Assembly (NCBI GenBank): GCA_026874595.1
Contig: CM049317.1
Coordinates: 14,380,882-14,444,881, forward strand
From: Sipunculus nudus
Lineage: Eukaryota; Annelida; Sipuncula; Golfingiida; Sipunculidae
Length of the DNA: 64,000 nt
Direction: 5' to 3'
Position 1 is the stretch's first letter. Each line of letters opens with the position of its first letter. Positions 1-11,014 of the stretch are shown piece by piece. Made by a program: the position numbers and the translations under genes. The notes under the pieces were generated by a model. The model was not told the origin of the DNA. It did no database searches and saw nothing but the letters and a program-made list of their open reading frames with translations.

Positions 1-420
1 AAGAGAACTTATGAAACCCTGTAAATTATAGAATAATGGACATGAGCCAAACTATACTAATAAATATTAATTTTTAACTGAAATAAAACGCTGTAAAAAC
101 CTCAAAGGAGCATAAAGCATAAGTAAATGTGATGCCCATGTTGAAAAAAAGCCAATTATAGGTATAAATTGCATTTGCATTGTGTAATAAATATAATATG
201 TTACCTGAAACCATATATTGATGCAATAAGAAAAACAAGGCCTTCAGGCCTAATGCAAACCTGTGAAATCGGATATACACCAGGTATAATACGTTTTTCA
301 ATGCTGGACCATTCCTTTTCAAGTACATGTGTAACATGTATATAAACAATGCAAGTACTAAAAATTTTGAACAAAAAAACAAAATCACACAAACATCACT
401 GCTGAAATTCTGGCATAGGT
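1..420. other. AT-rich DNA, no gene recognised
   Basis: AT-rich sequence with short overlapping open frames of biased, low-complexity composition and no recognisable domain or splice structure. I see nothing here that supports a gene. Confidence 0.5.
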
Positions 421-770
421 GCACACAACACAAAAATGATTGTAGCTAACACTACCAGTCTTGTATACAACAAAGCTATCAGAGATATATACATATGCCC
501 AATTTTAGACTGATATGTCAAACCCTTACTGTGAAATAAACAGTGCAAAAATTATTGTAGGTGGCGCCACCGGTCTTGTGCACGACAAGCTATCCGATAT
601 GAATAAATATATACCCAATTTCAGGCTGATATATCAAATTCCTCCGTAAAAATAAGCAGACACATTCACTGTGCAAAAGTCATTTTAGGTGGCGACACCT
701 GTCTTGTAAACGAGATAGCCATCAATGACGCATATACAGGTCAAAATATCACGCCAATACACCTAACTTC
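421..770. repeat. Degenerate tandem repeat with GGTGGCGCCACC palindrome
   Basis: Three diverged units start near 430, 548 and 675, a period of about 115-127 bp. Each reads roughly as a run ending in GTGCAAAA, then a GGTGGCGCCACC-like palindrome, CGGTCTTGT, and a segment ending in CAGGCTGATAT. The central unit holds the palindrome intact; the flanking ones are mutated. The same palindrome recurs at about 25.2 kb and three times at 62.9-63.2 kb, so this is part of a dispersed family. Confidence 0.6.
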
Positions 771-779
771 CCTTGAGTT

Positions 780-1215
780 TGATGCACGGGGATGACCAGG
801 CTCAAGTGAGAAAGGCAGTTGCCCCGAGTGAATTGTGACAAATTGCTGAGTGAAGTCTTGACCTGCACCTGGCCAGACTGAGTGAACCTCTGACCTTCCT
901 GGCTGCACTGAGTTATCTCTTAATCTGTTGCATAATCTGACACAGTTGACAGTTTTCCACAGCTATAAATAGATCCAGACTGAACTTTGGGGCTAAATCT
1001 GATGCAGTGGGCAGTCTGGCAAAGCTATAAATAGAATGCAGCTACTACACCGAGTAAACTCTTGACCTATACCTGGCTGCGCTGAGTGAACTCTTGACCT
1101 ATTACCTAATCTGATACAGTTGCCAGTCTGCCAAAGCTTTAAATAGATCAAGGCTGACCGTTTGCTTGTTGCCAAATCTGAAATAGTTGGCAGTCTGCCA
1201 AGCTATTTAACCTGA
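780..1215. repeat. Degenerate tandem repeat with TATAAATAG boxes
   Basis: Four diverged units (near 936, 997, 1112 and 1177) share the pattern TCTGATACAGTTGGCAGTCTG, then CCAAAGCTATAAATAG. Spacing is irregular, about 60-115 bp. The repeated TATAAATAG looks like a TATA box but nothing shows transcription. Confidence 0.5.
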
Positions 1216-1289
1216 AATGTCTAGTGGCATGATGTAAAAGATGCTGATAAACCGGTGCCAGGCTAGATGTAACTGCCTCACACAGCTAA

Positions 1290-1740
1290 CATATATGGTA
1301 AAATGACTCAATTCAATCTCCATAATTCAGCCAAAAATCGTTCATGTGGAACCATTAAAGACAATTATTATAAGAATAATTGTGAGGATTATTCTTGTAA
1401 ATTTTGAACAAATTGGCCTCAGTGGCGTCAGTTGAAAAACGTTTTGCAGGTTTACACTCATATAGGAAATTACAGCAAAATGGCTAAGTTCAACTTCCCG
1501 TAACTCAGCCAAAAATCACTGAACAAAAACCATTTGAACATATTTTAATCATCAACATCTAAGGATAATTAATGTGTGAGATTTAAAAACTTGGCCCAGT
1601 GGTTCTTGAGAAGAAGATCTTTGTAGCCAATCACCTAAAATGGGCTGTTATGGAATATGCCTAAATTCAGCTTCCCGTAACTTGGCCAAAAGTAACTGAA
1701 CTGAGACCATTTGAACAAACTTCTGAAAGTATTATATAAA
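1290..1740. repeat. Three-copy tandem repeat of about 175-180 bp
   Basis: Units near 1300, 1480 and 1655 share a core that runs from CTAAGTTCAACTTCCCGTAA through CTCAGCCAAAAATCACTGAA to ACCATTTGAAC. They are well diverged. No coding potential is evident. Confidence 0.55.
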
Positions 1741-1849
1741 TCTCATGTATCTATTGAACAATGTGATGGGGTGTAACATTCTTGCCCTTTGACCTTGCCG
1801 GGGAGGGGCATCAACACTGATTGACAGTCGATATAGAGATGCCCCAGAG

Positions 1850-1982
1850 CCAATCACAGGCAGCTAAGGACTTTGCCTTCTGTCCCTCTGGGATAAAACC
1901 CCCTTGCCCTGGCGATTCTCCCTCTCTTGGATCATCGAGCAGTGGACCCCTATGCCTGCCCTCTGTGGCAGGCAGAGGGTAT
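1850..1982 (+). promoter_or_regulatory. Possible Pol II promoter and 5' leader
   Basis: A CCAAT motif (about 1852) is followed roughly 35 bp later by a TATA-like GATAAAA (about 1890), then a pyrimidine-rich initiator-like stretch and a GC-richer leader containing an 8-bp hairpin (TGCCTGCC / GGCAGGCA, 1951-1972). The motifs stand just upstream of an open reading frame with a strong splice donor. The motifs are read directly; promoter function is inferred. Confidence 0.3.
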
Positions 1983-2080
1983 ATGGCTTCTTTTTCACCT
2001 TGGGGTTGGTTTTACGACAATGTCGGCTACCCAGGTGAAGAGCCACCCACTTCCAAAGAGCAGTCCTTTTATCTAGCCTG
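1983..2080 (+). CDS. Candidate first coding exon, function unknown
   Basis: An ATG at 1983 opens 32 codons plus 2 bases (peptide starting MASFSPWGWFYDNVGYPGEE) ending at a strong donor, CCTG|GTAAGTATC, at 2080/2081. The composition is more protein-like and more GC-rich than its neighbourhood, and a CCAAT/TATA-like pair lies upstream. The -3 position of the ATG is T, a weak context, but +4 is G. No family is recognised and no second exon could be matched, so this may be a chance open frame. Confidence 0.3.
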
Positions 2081-3019
2081 GTAAGTATCTTTCTGTTTCA
2101 TTAATAAGTTTAGATAATAATATGCAGTCCTGATATTTTGAAGGTTTAGGCTTAAGTTTCATTCCATTAAAAAAGTGTTATTTTATCTCTTAAAATTGTG
2201 CGAATGCATGTTGCCCAAGCCCAGTTTCCTCCCAGAATAAATAAGCAGCTACAGGGGAATTGCACGAAGGAATCTCCGTGGCGTTTTGTCTTGCATGCTG
2301 AACTACGTAAGCTCCTCTTCGATGGTAGCAGGTTATAGTAACTATTCAACAGTTAGCCTTCATCTTTCATTATACCATTATTTTTTTAGATATCTAACTA
2401 AGATTGTAAATGTTCAAGGGTTACCCGACGTCTTTCAGCATACCCTTATTTTTTTAGATATCTAAGATTTTATCATTTAAGACTGTCACCACACTTAAGG
2501 CTACAAAAGACTTCCTATGAAAATGTTCCTTGCTATTGAATATGCAGTGACATCGATACATTAATGCTCTAACTCTTCACAGTGATTTCTGTGTGATAAC
2601 ATTAGATTTTTATATATCACAGGATATACCTTAATTAATATAATCATTGCTCTTATTTAGGGCTTGCATTTTGTCTCGATCCTGTGGTATTCACTTAACA
2701 CAAACTTACATGAAGTTTGAGGTCACAAAGACACCTTTTATTACACACCCAAACATTATACCTGACACAGGTGTGGTGCCCCCTTCACCACGTTCGGTTG
2801 TCTTACTTGGAAACATGTAAAAGCAAACGCAACTTATTAATGACAGAGTTCAGACCATCCAACACAATCAAGAATTACCGCTAACAAATCAGGGACCGCT
2901 TATTCGACATTTTTATTCAATCCTGAAAACGTTAAAGCATCTTCAACATGTATGAGAGTGAAGTACGGCAATAATTAGCCAGGTGTACTGAATTTTTTCA
3001 CCTGAGGACAGGTGTACAA
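2081..3019. repeat. AT-rich DNA, partly a dispersed repeat (family R, copy D)
   Basis: No coding potential. From about 2735 the sequence matches the copy at 18.85-19.0 kb: CACCTGA.ACAGGTGT, GCAAACGCAAC, and ACCGCTAA with ACCGCTTATT in the same order. The upstream part is plain AT-rich DNA. Confidence 0.4.
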
Positions 3020-3025
3020 GTCTCT

Positions 3026-3076
<51 letters not shown>

Positions 3077-3093
3077 GAGCCCACCCAGGGACG
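3020..3093 (+). tRNA. trnN: tRNA-Asn (anticodon GTT)
   Basis: A complete 74-nt cloverleaf. The acceptor stem is GTCTCTG paired with CAGGGAC, with discriminator G. The D arm carries the A box TGGCGCAATCGG, the anticodon loop is CTGTTAA with anticodon GTT, and the T arm carries the B box GGTTCGAGCCC. There is no intron. A T-run (TTTT at 3103-3106) downstream fits Pol III termination. From memory the sequence is the same as typical metazoan tRNA-Asn. It decodes AAC/AAU in the cytoplasm. Confidence 0.97.
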
Positions 3094-3560
3094 AGAAGTA
3101 TCTTTTATCGTCCTCTGAGGGAAAAAAATATGTATTCAGTCCGAAAAAGATATGTGTTGTTCATGAACGTCTGGTCTTATCCGGGATTAACAGTTTTGTC
3201 TGTTTACATGATCTCTGATATGGAAAATGCCTGCATAAATTGAAGCACAGCGCTATCTGTCGATGCTCACACAATGTAGTGCATGTTGTTTGTATATATA
3301 GCACAAAAACATGTTATACATATAATTAAATATATAGAACATCGCAATTACCACCAACACCGGGACTGAACAAAGTGGTCGTCATTTTTGGGTGTTATAT
3401 TAAATATTCAGTGTATTTACTGTTATCTTAGCATACATGTAGAACAAATTGCCTGGAGTCAAACTACACGATGACATTTCCTTAAAAAAATCCGAACAAG
3501 AAAAGGTGGGGTCTTTAGTCCTGATCTATTCATTCATTTAGGGCCACATTTGGGGATATC
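3094..3560. repeat. Dispersed repeat family R, copy D (right part)
   Basis: About 3360-3480 matches 19240-19380: a GAACAAAGTGGTCGTCATTT-type segment followed by GCATACATGTAGAACAAATT and a CCTGG.GTCA stretch. The tRNA lies where the other copy has microsatellites. No gene is seen. Confidence 0.45.
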
Positions 3561-3734
3561 CTTTATTTAAAGGGTTTGATATGTGATGCATCACACCATC
3601 ACAAGTTTCAAATCTAAAAGAAAGGAATTAAGTTCTTACATGTACATAAAGGGATGTGGTGGCCCATACTGATAGTCTGTCTGTAGAAGCGGCACAAGGT
3701 ATGAACTTTGATTTACCACATTATACAAAGCTGG

Positions 3735-5128
3735 GCAGTGAACTATTGATCTGTGTGTGTCACAGCATCACAAGATAGGATTTACAATGTATAAAGCTGT
3801 GTGGGGTGGCCAACACACCCATGTATCAATGGTCCCTGATAAAGTCCTGTTTCACATTGAATCAGTCTGTGTGTGTCACAGCATCACAAGATAGGATTTA
3901 CAATGTATAAAGCTGTGTGGGGTGGCTAACACAAACTTGTATATGATTGGTCTGTGGTATAGACCCAGTTGTGGCTCTGTTATCTGTTTATTTAACAGAG
4001 TCACAACTGGGTCTAGTCTGTGGTATAGTTCTGTTTGATACTGACAGGGGTCTCTGTGTGTATCACAGCATCACAAGATAGGGCTTACAATGTATAAAGC
4101 TGTGTGGGGTGGCCAACACACTCATGCATCAATGGTCCCTGAAATAGTCTTATTTCACATTGAATCAGTCTGTGTGTGTATCACAGCATCACAAGATAGG
4201 ATGTACAATGTATAAAGCTGTGTGGGGTGGCTAACACAAACTTGTATATGATTGGTCTGTGGTATAGTTCTGTTTGATACTGACAGGGGTCTCTGTGTGT
4301 ATCACAGCATCACAAGATAGGGTTTACAATGTATAAAGCTGTGTGGGGTGGCTAACACAAACTTGTATATGATCGGTCAGGGGTATAGTTCTGTTTGATA
4401 CTGACAGGGGTCTCTGTGTGTATCACAGCATCACAAGATAGGGTTTACAAAGTATAAAGCTGTGTGGGGTGGCTAACACAAACTTGTATATGATTGGTCT
4501 GTGGTATAGTTCTGTTTGATACTGACAGGGGTCTCTGTGTGTATCACAGCATCACAAGATAGGGTTTACAATGTATAAAGCTGTGTGGGGTGGCTAACAC
4601 AAACTTGTATATGATTGGTCTGTGGTATAGTTCTGATTGATACTGACAGGGGTCTCTGTGTGTATCACAGCATCACAAGATAGGGTTTACAATGTATAAA
4701 GCTGTGTGGGGTGGCTAACACAAACTTGTATATGATTGGTCTGTGGTATAGTTCTGATTGATACTGACAGGGGTCTCTGTGTGTATCACAGCATCACAAG
4801 ATAGGATGTACAATGTATAAAGCTGTGTGGGGTGGCTAAAACAAACTTGTATATGATTGGTCTGTGGTATAGTTCTGATTGATACTGACAGGGGTCTCTG
4901 TGTGTATCACAGCATCACAAGATAGGGTTTACAATGTATAAAGCTGTGTGGGGTGGCTAACACAAACTTGTATATGATTGGTCAGGGGTATAGTTCTGTT
5001 TGATACTGACAGGGGTCTCTGTGTGTATCACAGCATCACAAGATAGGGTTTACAATGTATAAAGCTGTGTGGGGTGGCTAACACAAACTTGTATATGATT
5101 GGTCTGTGGTATAGTTCTGTTTGGTCTA
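3735..5128 (+). repeat. 121-bp tandem monomer array, 5' copy
   Basis: Seven units beginning TCTCTGTGTGTATCACAG start at 4290, 4411, 4532, 4653, 4774, 4895 and 5016, a strict 121-bp period. To the left are diverged units with variant linkers (about 3752, 3866, 4051, 4170). Every regular monomer holds TATAAAGC followed by GTGTGGGGTGG, and ATTGG (an inverted CCAAT). It leads directly into the 1.2-kb leader upstream of ORF1, so I read it as the promoter-bearing 5' end of the retrotransposon, comparable in layout to the monomer arrays of mouse L1. Sequence identity between units is high. Confidence 0.9.
3961..4014. repeat. Palindromic insertion in one monomer
   Basis: Two 22-nt arms (3961-3982 and 3993-4014) are inverted repeats with one mismatch, separated by a 10-nt loop. 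The 10-mer TCTGTGGTAT stands directly to the left (3951-3960) and again to the right (4017-4026). Other monomers lack this insertion, so the position of the insert is clear. Confidence 0.85.
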
Positions 5129-6329
5129 TATAAAATGCAATGGGAATGGGAATTTACCATAAAACGGACATTGTCTTGAATGCAAATCATATTTACAATT
5201 AGGGATTATGTTGGTTGTTTGGTTAATTAATGTCTTGTATGTCCCAAAAATATTTTATTTATTGGCACTATGCACATCTTTAAGGCACAAATCCTCGCCC
5301 AGTTTATTATATCATTTATTGTCACTTCATGTTCTTTTATATTTCTTATCACGTTTTGTGTTATATTGAAATTAAGTCGTGTTGTAGATAAAAAAAAAGC
5401 TTTATGTCCTGAGTCTAGATGTTCCCTTCCCATAGACAAATACTTTGGTTGGGTTTATATTCGCGAGGCTGAAACTTCGCGATTTCTTCATTTTGAGCGT
5501 TTCGCGAGGATTCCATTTTCGCGATTGTTCCAGAACATATACCATCTAAGTACACCGGTATACGTATTACATTGTATTTGTATTGATTCTAAATTTAGAA
5601 CAATTCCTACAATATCTAACTCATTTCTAGTTCATTCGTTTACTTATGATCTGTATAACTGTTGATGCATTTCACGTGATAACCGCGTGTTTCAATACCA
5701 ATTAGTTTTCTGATTATGTTGTTTCTAGAGGTGGGATTACTAATCCCCTCTTGTTCATCTTAGTTGATGAGGCATTTTATTCCCCAGGGTTTTATATTCG
5801 CGATTGTTTCATATTCGCGAAAATCGCGAAATTTAAACTCTCCCAAATAAAAAGGCAACCAGAAAACACGAGCCTAAGGTTATCGTGACAAGAAATACAG
5901 GGTATCCTTATAATAGGTGAAAACCAATTTACATTATTAACCGGTATAGCGACCGCTTTCCCAGTAATAGTACAACCCTGTTTATACGACAATAAACATC
6001 TGATCACCGACCCTGCTGCTCACACAAGCAGACACACACACATTATGATAATATTATTTTTGGTGGGAGCCCCAGTTGTGCTTTTTCTTGTTGGATGAAG
6101 TCGTCTTTGGGTCATGAAGGTGGCCGTATTAGAAGGAGATTATTGTTTGTACACATATTTCCAACGTTTTGATATTTAGCGAGGTTATCAGCTGGACTAA
6201 CGTTAGTAACCCAGAGGTAGCCGTTATCTAGAATAAATATTCACCTACCCGTGTGTGTTTATATAGTTATGCAGAACTGTGACCGTGTAAACAAACATTG
6301 AAAAGAATAACGATTCTTTGACTATAAAC
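5129..6329 (+). promoter_or_regulatory. Retrotransposon 5' leader (1.2 kb)
   Basis: Non-coding segment between the monomer array and the ORF1 start. It contains CGCGAA-rich blocks at about 5455-5530 and 5790-5835 that bound a roughly 400-bp section also found at 12.8-13.2 kb and, in diverged form, at 59.0-60.6 kb. The whole leader is repeated almost identically at about 12.45-13.64 kb; the match stops at about 6290, some 40 bp before the ORF1 ATG. Confidence 0.75.
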
Positions 6330-7223
6330 ATGACGCGTCTCTCAGAAAAGATAAACACATTTTCTGATGTACGCAATGCTGTACAAGAAATTAAAATTAA
6401 AATGAACAAAACAAATGGGGCTGGCGAGGACCGTATACAAACAATTAAGTATGATGTGAAACTCTTGCGACAAAATGTAAATAAATCGCGACAGGACTTG
6501 GATCAGACAATGGATCGCCTTGCATCAACTATACGTTCTGTCACTGATCTTCGCAAACAAGTTCTCGTTGTTGAAAGACAGGTGAAAGAAGGTGAAAAGG
6601 GTAAGCCCTACTCGGAGATGCTGAAACGTACCCGAATTGAAAACACTTCTAATGCGTCAGAAAAACGGCTCAAAACACCAGATATAGTTGAAACATCTGC
6701 CCAAGCTCAACAACATACTCAGGGTGGTTTTAGCAGTAATATTGCTGCTGTGACGTCAGTAGATACCCAAACAGATTTTGAAGAACTCAGAGATCAGATA
6801 TGTGATGATCCAAACGTTCAGTTGAACCCCACAAATGATCCGGTGAACAGTGGTGAATCTTCACACGTCGAGCGGCCAGTGCCGAGACCACGCAGGGGAC
6901 GACCCATTCCGGTGTATACTGGCAACAGACAAGTGACGGCGAACACAAGAAGCGCAACTGCCGATGCATTTCTACATACTCGACAAACACAACGACAAAT
7001 TAAACTCTATGTCGGGAACATTGATTTTAATTCATCGAGAGACGCAATGTTTGATTACCTGATTAGGAGAAATATTGATGTGTCTTATTTGCATGTCTTT
7101 CCAAACAAAAGGGGTACTGCTCAGAGTGCCAAATTGCATGTAAACTGGTGTCATAGAGAAGATGTGTTAGACTTGAATTTCTGGCCCGAATTTATATTTG
7201 TAAGAGAGTGGTTTGAAAACTAA
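6330..7223 (+). CDS. Retrotransposon ORF1 protein (coiled coil, RNA-binding-like C-terminus)
   Basis: 297 codons from the ATG at 6330; the frame is open from 6318 but without an earlier ATG. Residues about 1-95 are heptad-like and charged, rich in K, E, Q, L and V, and look like a trimer-type coiled coil. The middle is a polar linker with a basic, Pro/Arg-rich patch. The last 75 residues start with KLYVGNIDF, which resembles the RNP2 strand of an RRM, and end with an aromatic FWPEFIFVREW segment. ORF1 proteins of this build bind the element RNA as a chaperone. No CCHC knuckle is seen. ORF2 follows after 50 bp. The frame is intact, unlike ORF2. Confidence 0.8.
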   Translation: MTRLSEKINTFSDVRNAVQEIKIKMNKTNGAGEDRIQTIKYDVKLLRQNVNKSRQDLDQTMDRLASTIRSVTDLRKQVLVVERQVKEGEKGKPYSEMLKRTRIENTSNASEKRLKTPDIVETSAQAQQHTQGGFSSNIAAVTSVDTQTDFEELRDQICDDPNVQLNPTNDPVNSGESSHVERPVPRPRRGRPIPVYTGNRQVTANTRSATADAFLHTRQTQRQIKLYVGNIDFNSSRDAMFDYLIRRNIDVSYLHVFPNKRGTAQSAKLHVNWCHREDVLDLNFWPEFIFVREWFEN

Positions 7224-7273
7224 AGTCCTGATCACCTGTTGTATCTGTTTCAAGACTGATCATTTTCCCATTC

Positions 7274-10200
7274 ATGAATAATTTTGTTATAGGTTGCTTT
7301 AATGCAAGAGGTGCTATGTATTCAGCGCCGTACATTGATAAGTTGGTCACAGAAAGAAATATTGATTTTCTATGCATTTCGGAACATTGGCTCTTCATTG
7401 ATAGTTTACATTTCTTGGATTCAATCTCCCCCGGTTACTCTAGTTACGGGGTTGCCGACTCGAGTCTAAACTCGTTAGATTCCTATCGTAGAGGCAAAGG
7501 TGGAGTTGCCGTTTTATTCAAGTCAAAATATAAAGACAGCGTAGTTAAAGTATGTTGCGATTCCGACCGGATAATTGGTGTCAGATTAACTATAGATTCA
7601 AACCGTTATATTTATGTATTCTCTGTTTACTTACCTTCGTCTAACGCTGGTTTAGAGGAGTATGAGGTACATTTGAATAACCTGTGTGATATATATGATA
7701 TGTATTCCCAAAAGGGCACTGTTCTTTTTGGTGGAGATTTCAACGCCGAGTTAAGTGGCTCAAGGTGTGATCCTCGCAATGATTGTAAAAGCAATCTTGC
7801 CAATCGCGTTCTTTGCGAAAAAGACTTATACTCAATCAGTAATCATGATCTCTGTGATGGTCCTCTTTATACATACCAGCATACACGAGAACAAGGAAGG
7901 GTCTCCTTAATAGATCATATGCTAATTGAGAAAGGTACTGCTGATCTCGTGGTTAGCTGTAGGATATTGGACTGGGAGGATCTTAACGTTTCAGACCATT
8001 TACCGATCGTTATGTCCTTAAACGTTAGACCGTTATCAGTTAGGCATGCCAAAAAGAAACCATTGTTATTGTGGCATAAAATGACTCCGTGTGATATCAA
8101 AGATCGCTATACGAATATTTTAGAATCTAAGCTAGCGTCTATTGGCTGTCTTAATCAGGAAACGTGTAGTATTTCTGATATAAACAGGTATTATGAGGCA
8201 ATCAGTAGGATCATGTATAGTACTAGCTTAGGAGGGGTTATTAAGAAAAAAGGGAGATTTCAAACTAAACCTTCCTGGAAAAACGGAATAAAAGAACTTC
8301 ACAAAGAAATGAGAAATATGCGAAAATCGTGGATATTGAACGGCAAATCGCATGACACTGATGATGTTGACTTCCGCAGGTATAAAGAGGCCAAACGGCT
8401 ATTTAGAAACAAGTTGCGAAGGCTTAAGCTGATACATGAAAGGCAGGTCTGTGACGATATAGATAAACTAGCAGATAAGAATGATGCTACTTTTTGGTCC
8501 TTCATGAAACACAGGTCCGGCAAGAAGTCTTGTCAGCCGTCCGAATTGATATTTAATGGATCAATGTTACGTGATCAGACGGAAATCTTGCATGCATGGA
8601 GAGACCACTTTTCTGATCTGTACTCCCCTCTTTATAGCCCAGAGTTTGATGACAATCATTTAAGAAACATAGAAAAGTCAGTAAAGTCTAAAATAAAAAT
8701 GAACTACAGGCACCCGACACCCATTCTCGACGAAACCATCACTTCTGAGGAAGTGTTCTCGGCCATTGCAACATTAGATCGAAGATAGGCTTGCGGTCAT
8801 GATAATATATCTAATGAGCATATTATATATGGGGGGCCGCTCCTTAAAAAACACCTATGTAGTCTTTTTTCTGCCATGTTTTGTCGCGAGTTCACCCCGG
8901 AACTTTTAAAACTTGGATTAATAGTGGTTATACCAAAAGTTAGTGGCAGGAGAACGTATGACGTTAACGATTTCCGTGGTATAACTTTGCTGCCTGTTTT
9001 ATATAAACTTTATGAGAAGATACTTCTAGCACGTATTTCAAAATGGATCTCTGTAAATTTGTCTGGTTTTCCCGACGCTATGCAGTTTGGGTACCAGAAA
9101 GGGTTATCAAGTTTGAATGCGTCCTTTGTTCTCCAAGAATGTATTAGCTACTATAATGAACGTAATTCTCTTTTATATGCATGTTTTTTGGACACATCAA
9201 AAGCTTTTGATGTCGTGTGGCATGATGGTCTTCTGTTTAAATTAAATGATTTGGGGATCAATGGAAAACTCAGGTATATTCTTTACAATTTGTACCAAAA
9301 ATGCCGTTCAATAGTACGCGTTAGCGGCGCCACCTCAAGGCCCTTCGAGGTACTACAGTCGGTGAGACAGGGTGGAATTTTATCACCTTGGCTGTACCTG
9401 GTGTACGTGAATGGCCTTCTTCAACAGTTGCGTAATGGTGGTTGCGGAGCGTCTATTGAAGGGCTGTACTGTGGTTCTCCCACCCAGGCTGACGATGTCT
9501 GCCTACTGACTGCTTCCGCAAGAGCCCTTCAGTCCATGCTTGATATTTGTGAAAATTACAGGAAAATGTGGAGGTTTAATTACAATATAAGCAAAACTAA
9601 AATCGTAATTTTTGGAAAAGCCGCTTTTCATAATACTATATCTTGGTATTTAGGCGATAATGAAGTTCCTCAAGATTGCAGTGTGAAACACCTGGGCGTA
9701 AGTTGGGCCAACAATAGTAGTAGTAAAGACCGTACCCAGCAAGCGATTAGGAAGGGGAGATCCACCTTTATGTCTGTAATAGGATTAGCAGGAGATTCCA
9801 AACTGAATCCTATCACAATGGGAAAACTGTTACGTTCAGTTATTTTACCGCGAGCCTTGTATGGTTGCGAGGTGTGGAGTGGTCTTCCTGAATCAGAATA
9901 TCTGGAGTTAGAACGATTCCTCAGGTTTTGTCTTAAAATTTCACAAGGGTTCGGAAAACGTACAAGCACTACTTGTGTTCTGACCATGATGGGTTTTTCG
10001 AGCATGAGAAGTATTATTGACATTCACAAATTGTTATTTCTGTGTAGACTATGTTACTTACCAGCTGGCAATATTTGTAAATCTATATTAATCTCACGAT
10101 TCTTTCATGTCCATATTTGTAGACGCCAAGCTAGAAGAAGCTTTGTCGGCGATATCTTTTGCATACTCACTAGGTATAACTTATTTGGTATTTTTTAGCA

Positions 10201-10735
10201 TTATCTCAACTTCGGATCATTCCCATGTAAACGAGCATGGAAACGTATTGTTAACCAAGCAATAAATGCTTGTGAACAATCTATATACGTGGAAAAGGTT
10301 TCCACTGATGATCACCTACGTACATTTAACGATATTATGCCTGTTTGTTCCTGTCCGTCTCCCATCTGGAAAGTCGCCCTTATTTTTCCAGGTTCATTAT
10401 TTATGTTTATGTTTTTGGCACGTATTTTAGTTACTCCAAATCTTCGATTTTCTGACGGCGAATTATGTATTTTATGTGGAACAATGTTCCGGGATAAAAT
10501 TGAACACGTACTTTTCGGATGCTTTGCATTAGACGAGCTGCGTGATTTGATGTGGCAGCGGATTAGGACCTTTTTCCAGAAGCATTTATTTCTAAGCTCA
10601 AGGAAGATCATAAGCTTATAATATATCATATTTGGTGGACCGCTACCAGATGACTTGATTCTGGATGAGGGAGTTTATGAAATCTTCCTTTATATGTGGA
10701 CGAAATTTATTTACTTCTCAATTAAACGAATCTAG
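7274..10735 (+). pseudogene. Non-LTR retrotransposon ORF2 (APE endonuclease + reverse transcriptase), three in-frame stops
   Basis: One reading frame of 1153 codons from the ATG at 7274. The N-terminal APE-type endonuclease shows CFNAR (Asn10), SEHW (Glu37), GGDFNAEL (Asp155, Asn157) and SDHLPIV (240-242). The reverse transcriptase shows FLDTSKAFD (about 638-646), SVRQGGILSP (about 696-705) and a QADD catalytic box (738-741) instead of the common YADD. The C-terminus has a C-x2-C-x9-H-x4-C zinc motif. The frame is broken by TAG at 8786, TAG at 10196 and TAA at 10619, with coding-like sequence continuing in the same frame after each; there are no frameshifts. Endonuclease plus this RT type places it near the CR1/Jockey/I group of non-LTR elements; the exact clade is unsure. 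Confidence 0.88.
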
Positions 10736-10910
10736 AATATTTAACGCGTATGACAATTGGCTACCTGACATTTCCTTCTTAACTGAAGTAAGACCTTTGC
10801 TTGGTCATTAAGTTTTCATTTTCTGGTCCGTGGATGTACAAAGTAAAGTGATTTTTCATTTGCGTACTAGTTTAGTTGTGTCTGAAGCTCATGTTGTTAT
10901 GGTGTCGCGA
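10736..10910 (+). other. Retrotransposon 3' untranslated region
   Basis: Non-coding stretch between the end of the ORF2 frame and the start of the TATG-rich tract. No poly(A) tail is seen. Confidence 0.45.
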
Positions 10911-10977
10911 TTCAATATATGTATGTATAAGTATGTTTATATGTATGTGTATGTATGTACGTATGTACGTATATATG

Positions 10978-11014
<37 letters not shown>

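Noticed and set aside
5270-6007. Open frames in the retrotransposon leader (131 codons, and 71 codons antisense, the latter repeated at 13145-13360)
   Set aside because: The antisense frame repeats only because the leader is duplicated; the plus-strand frame is broken in the second copy by a small deletion, so neither is under coding constraint.
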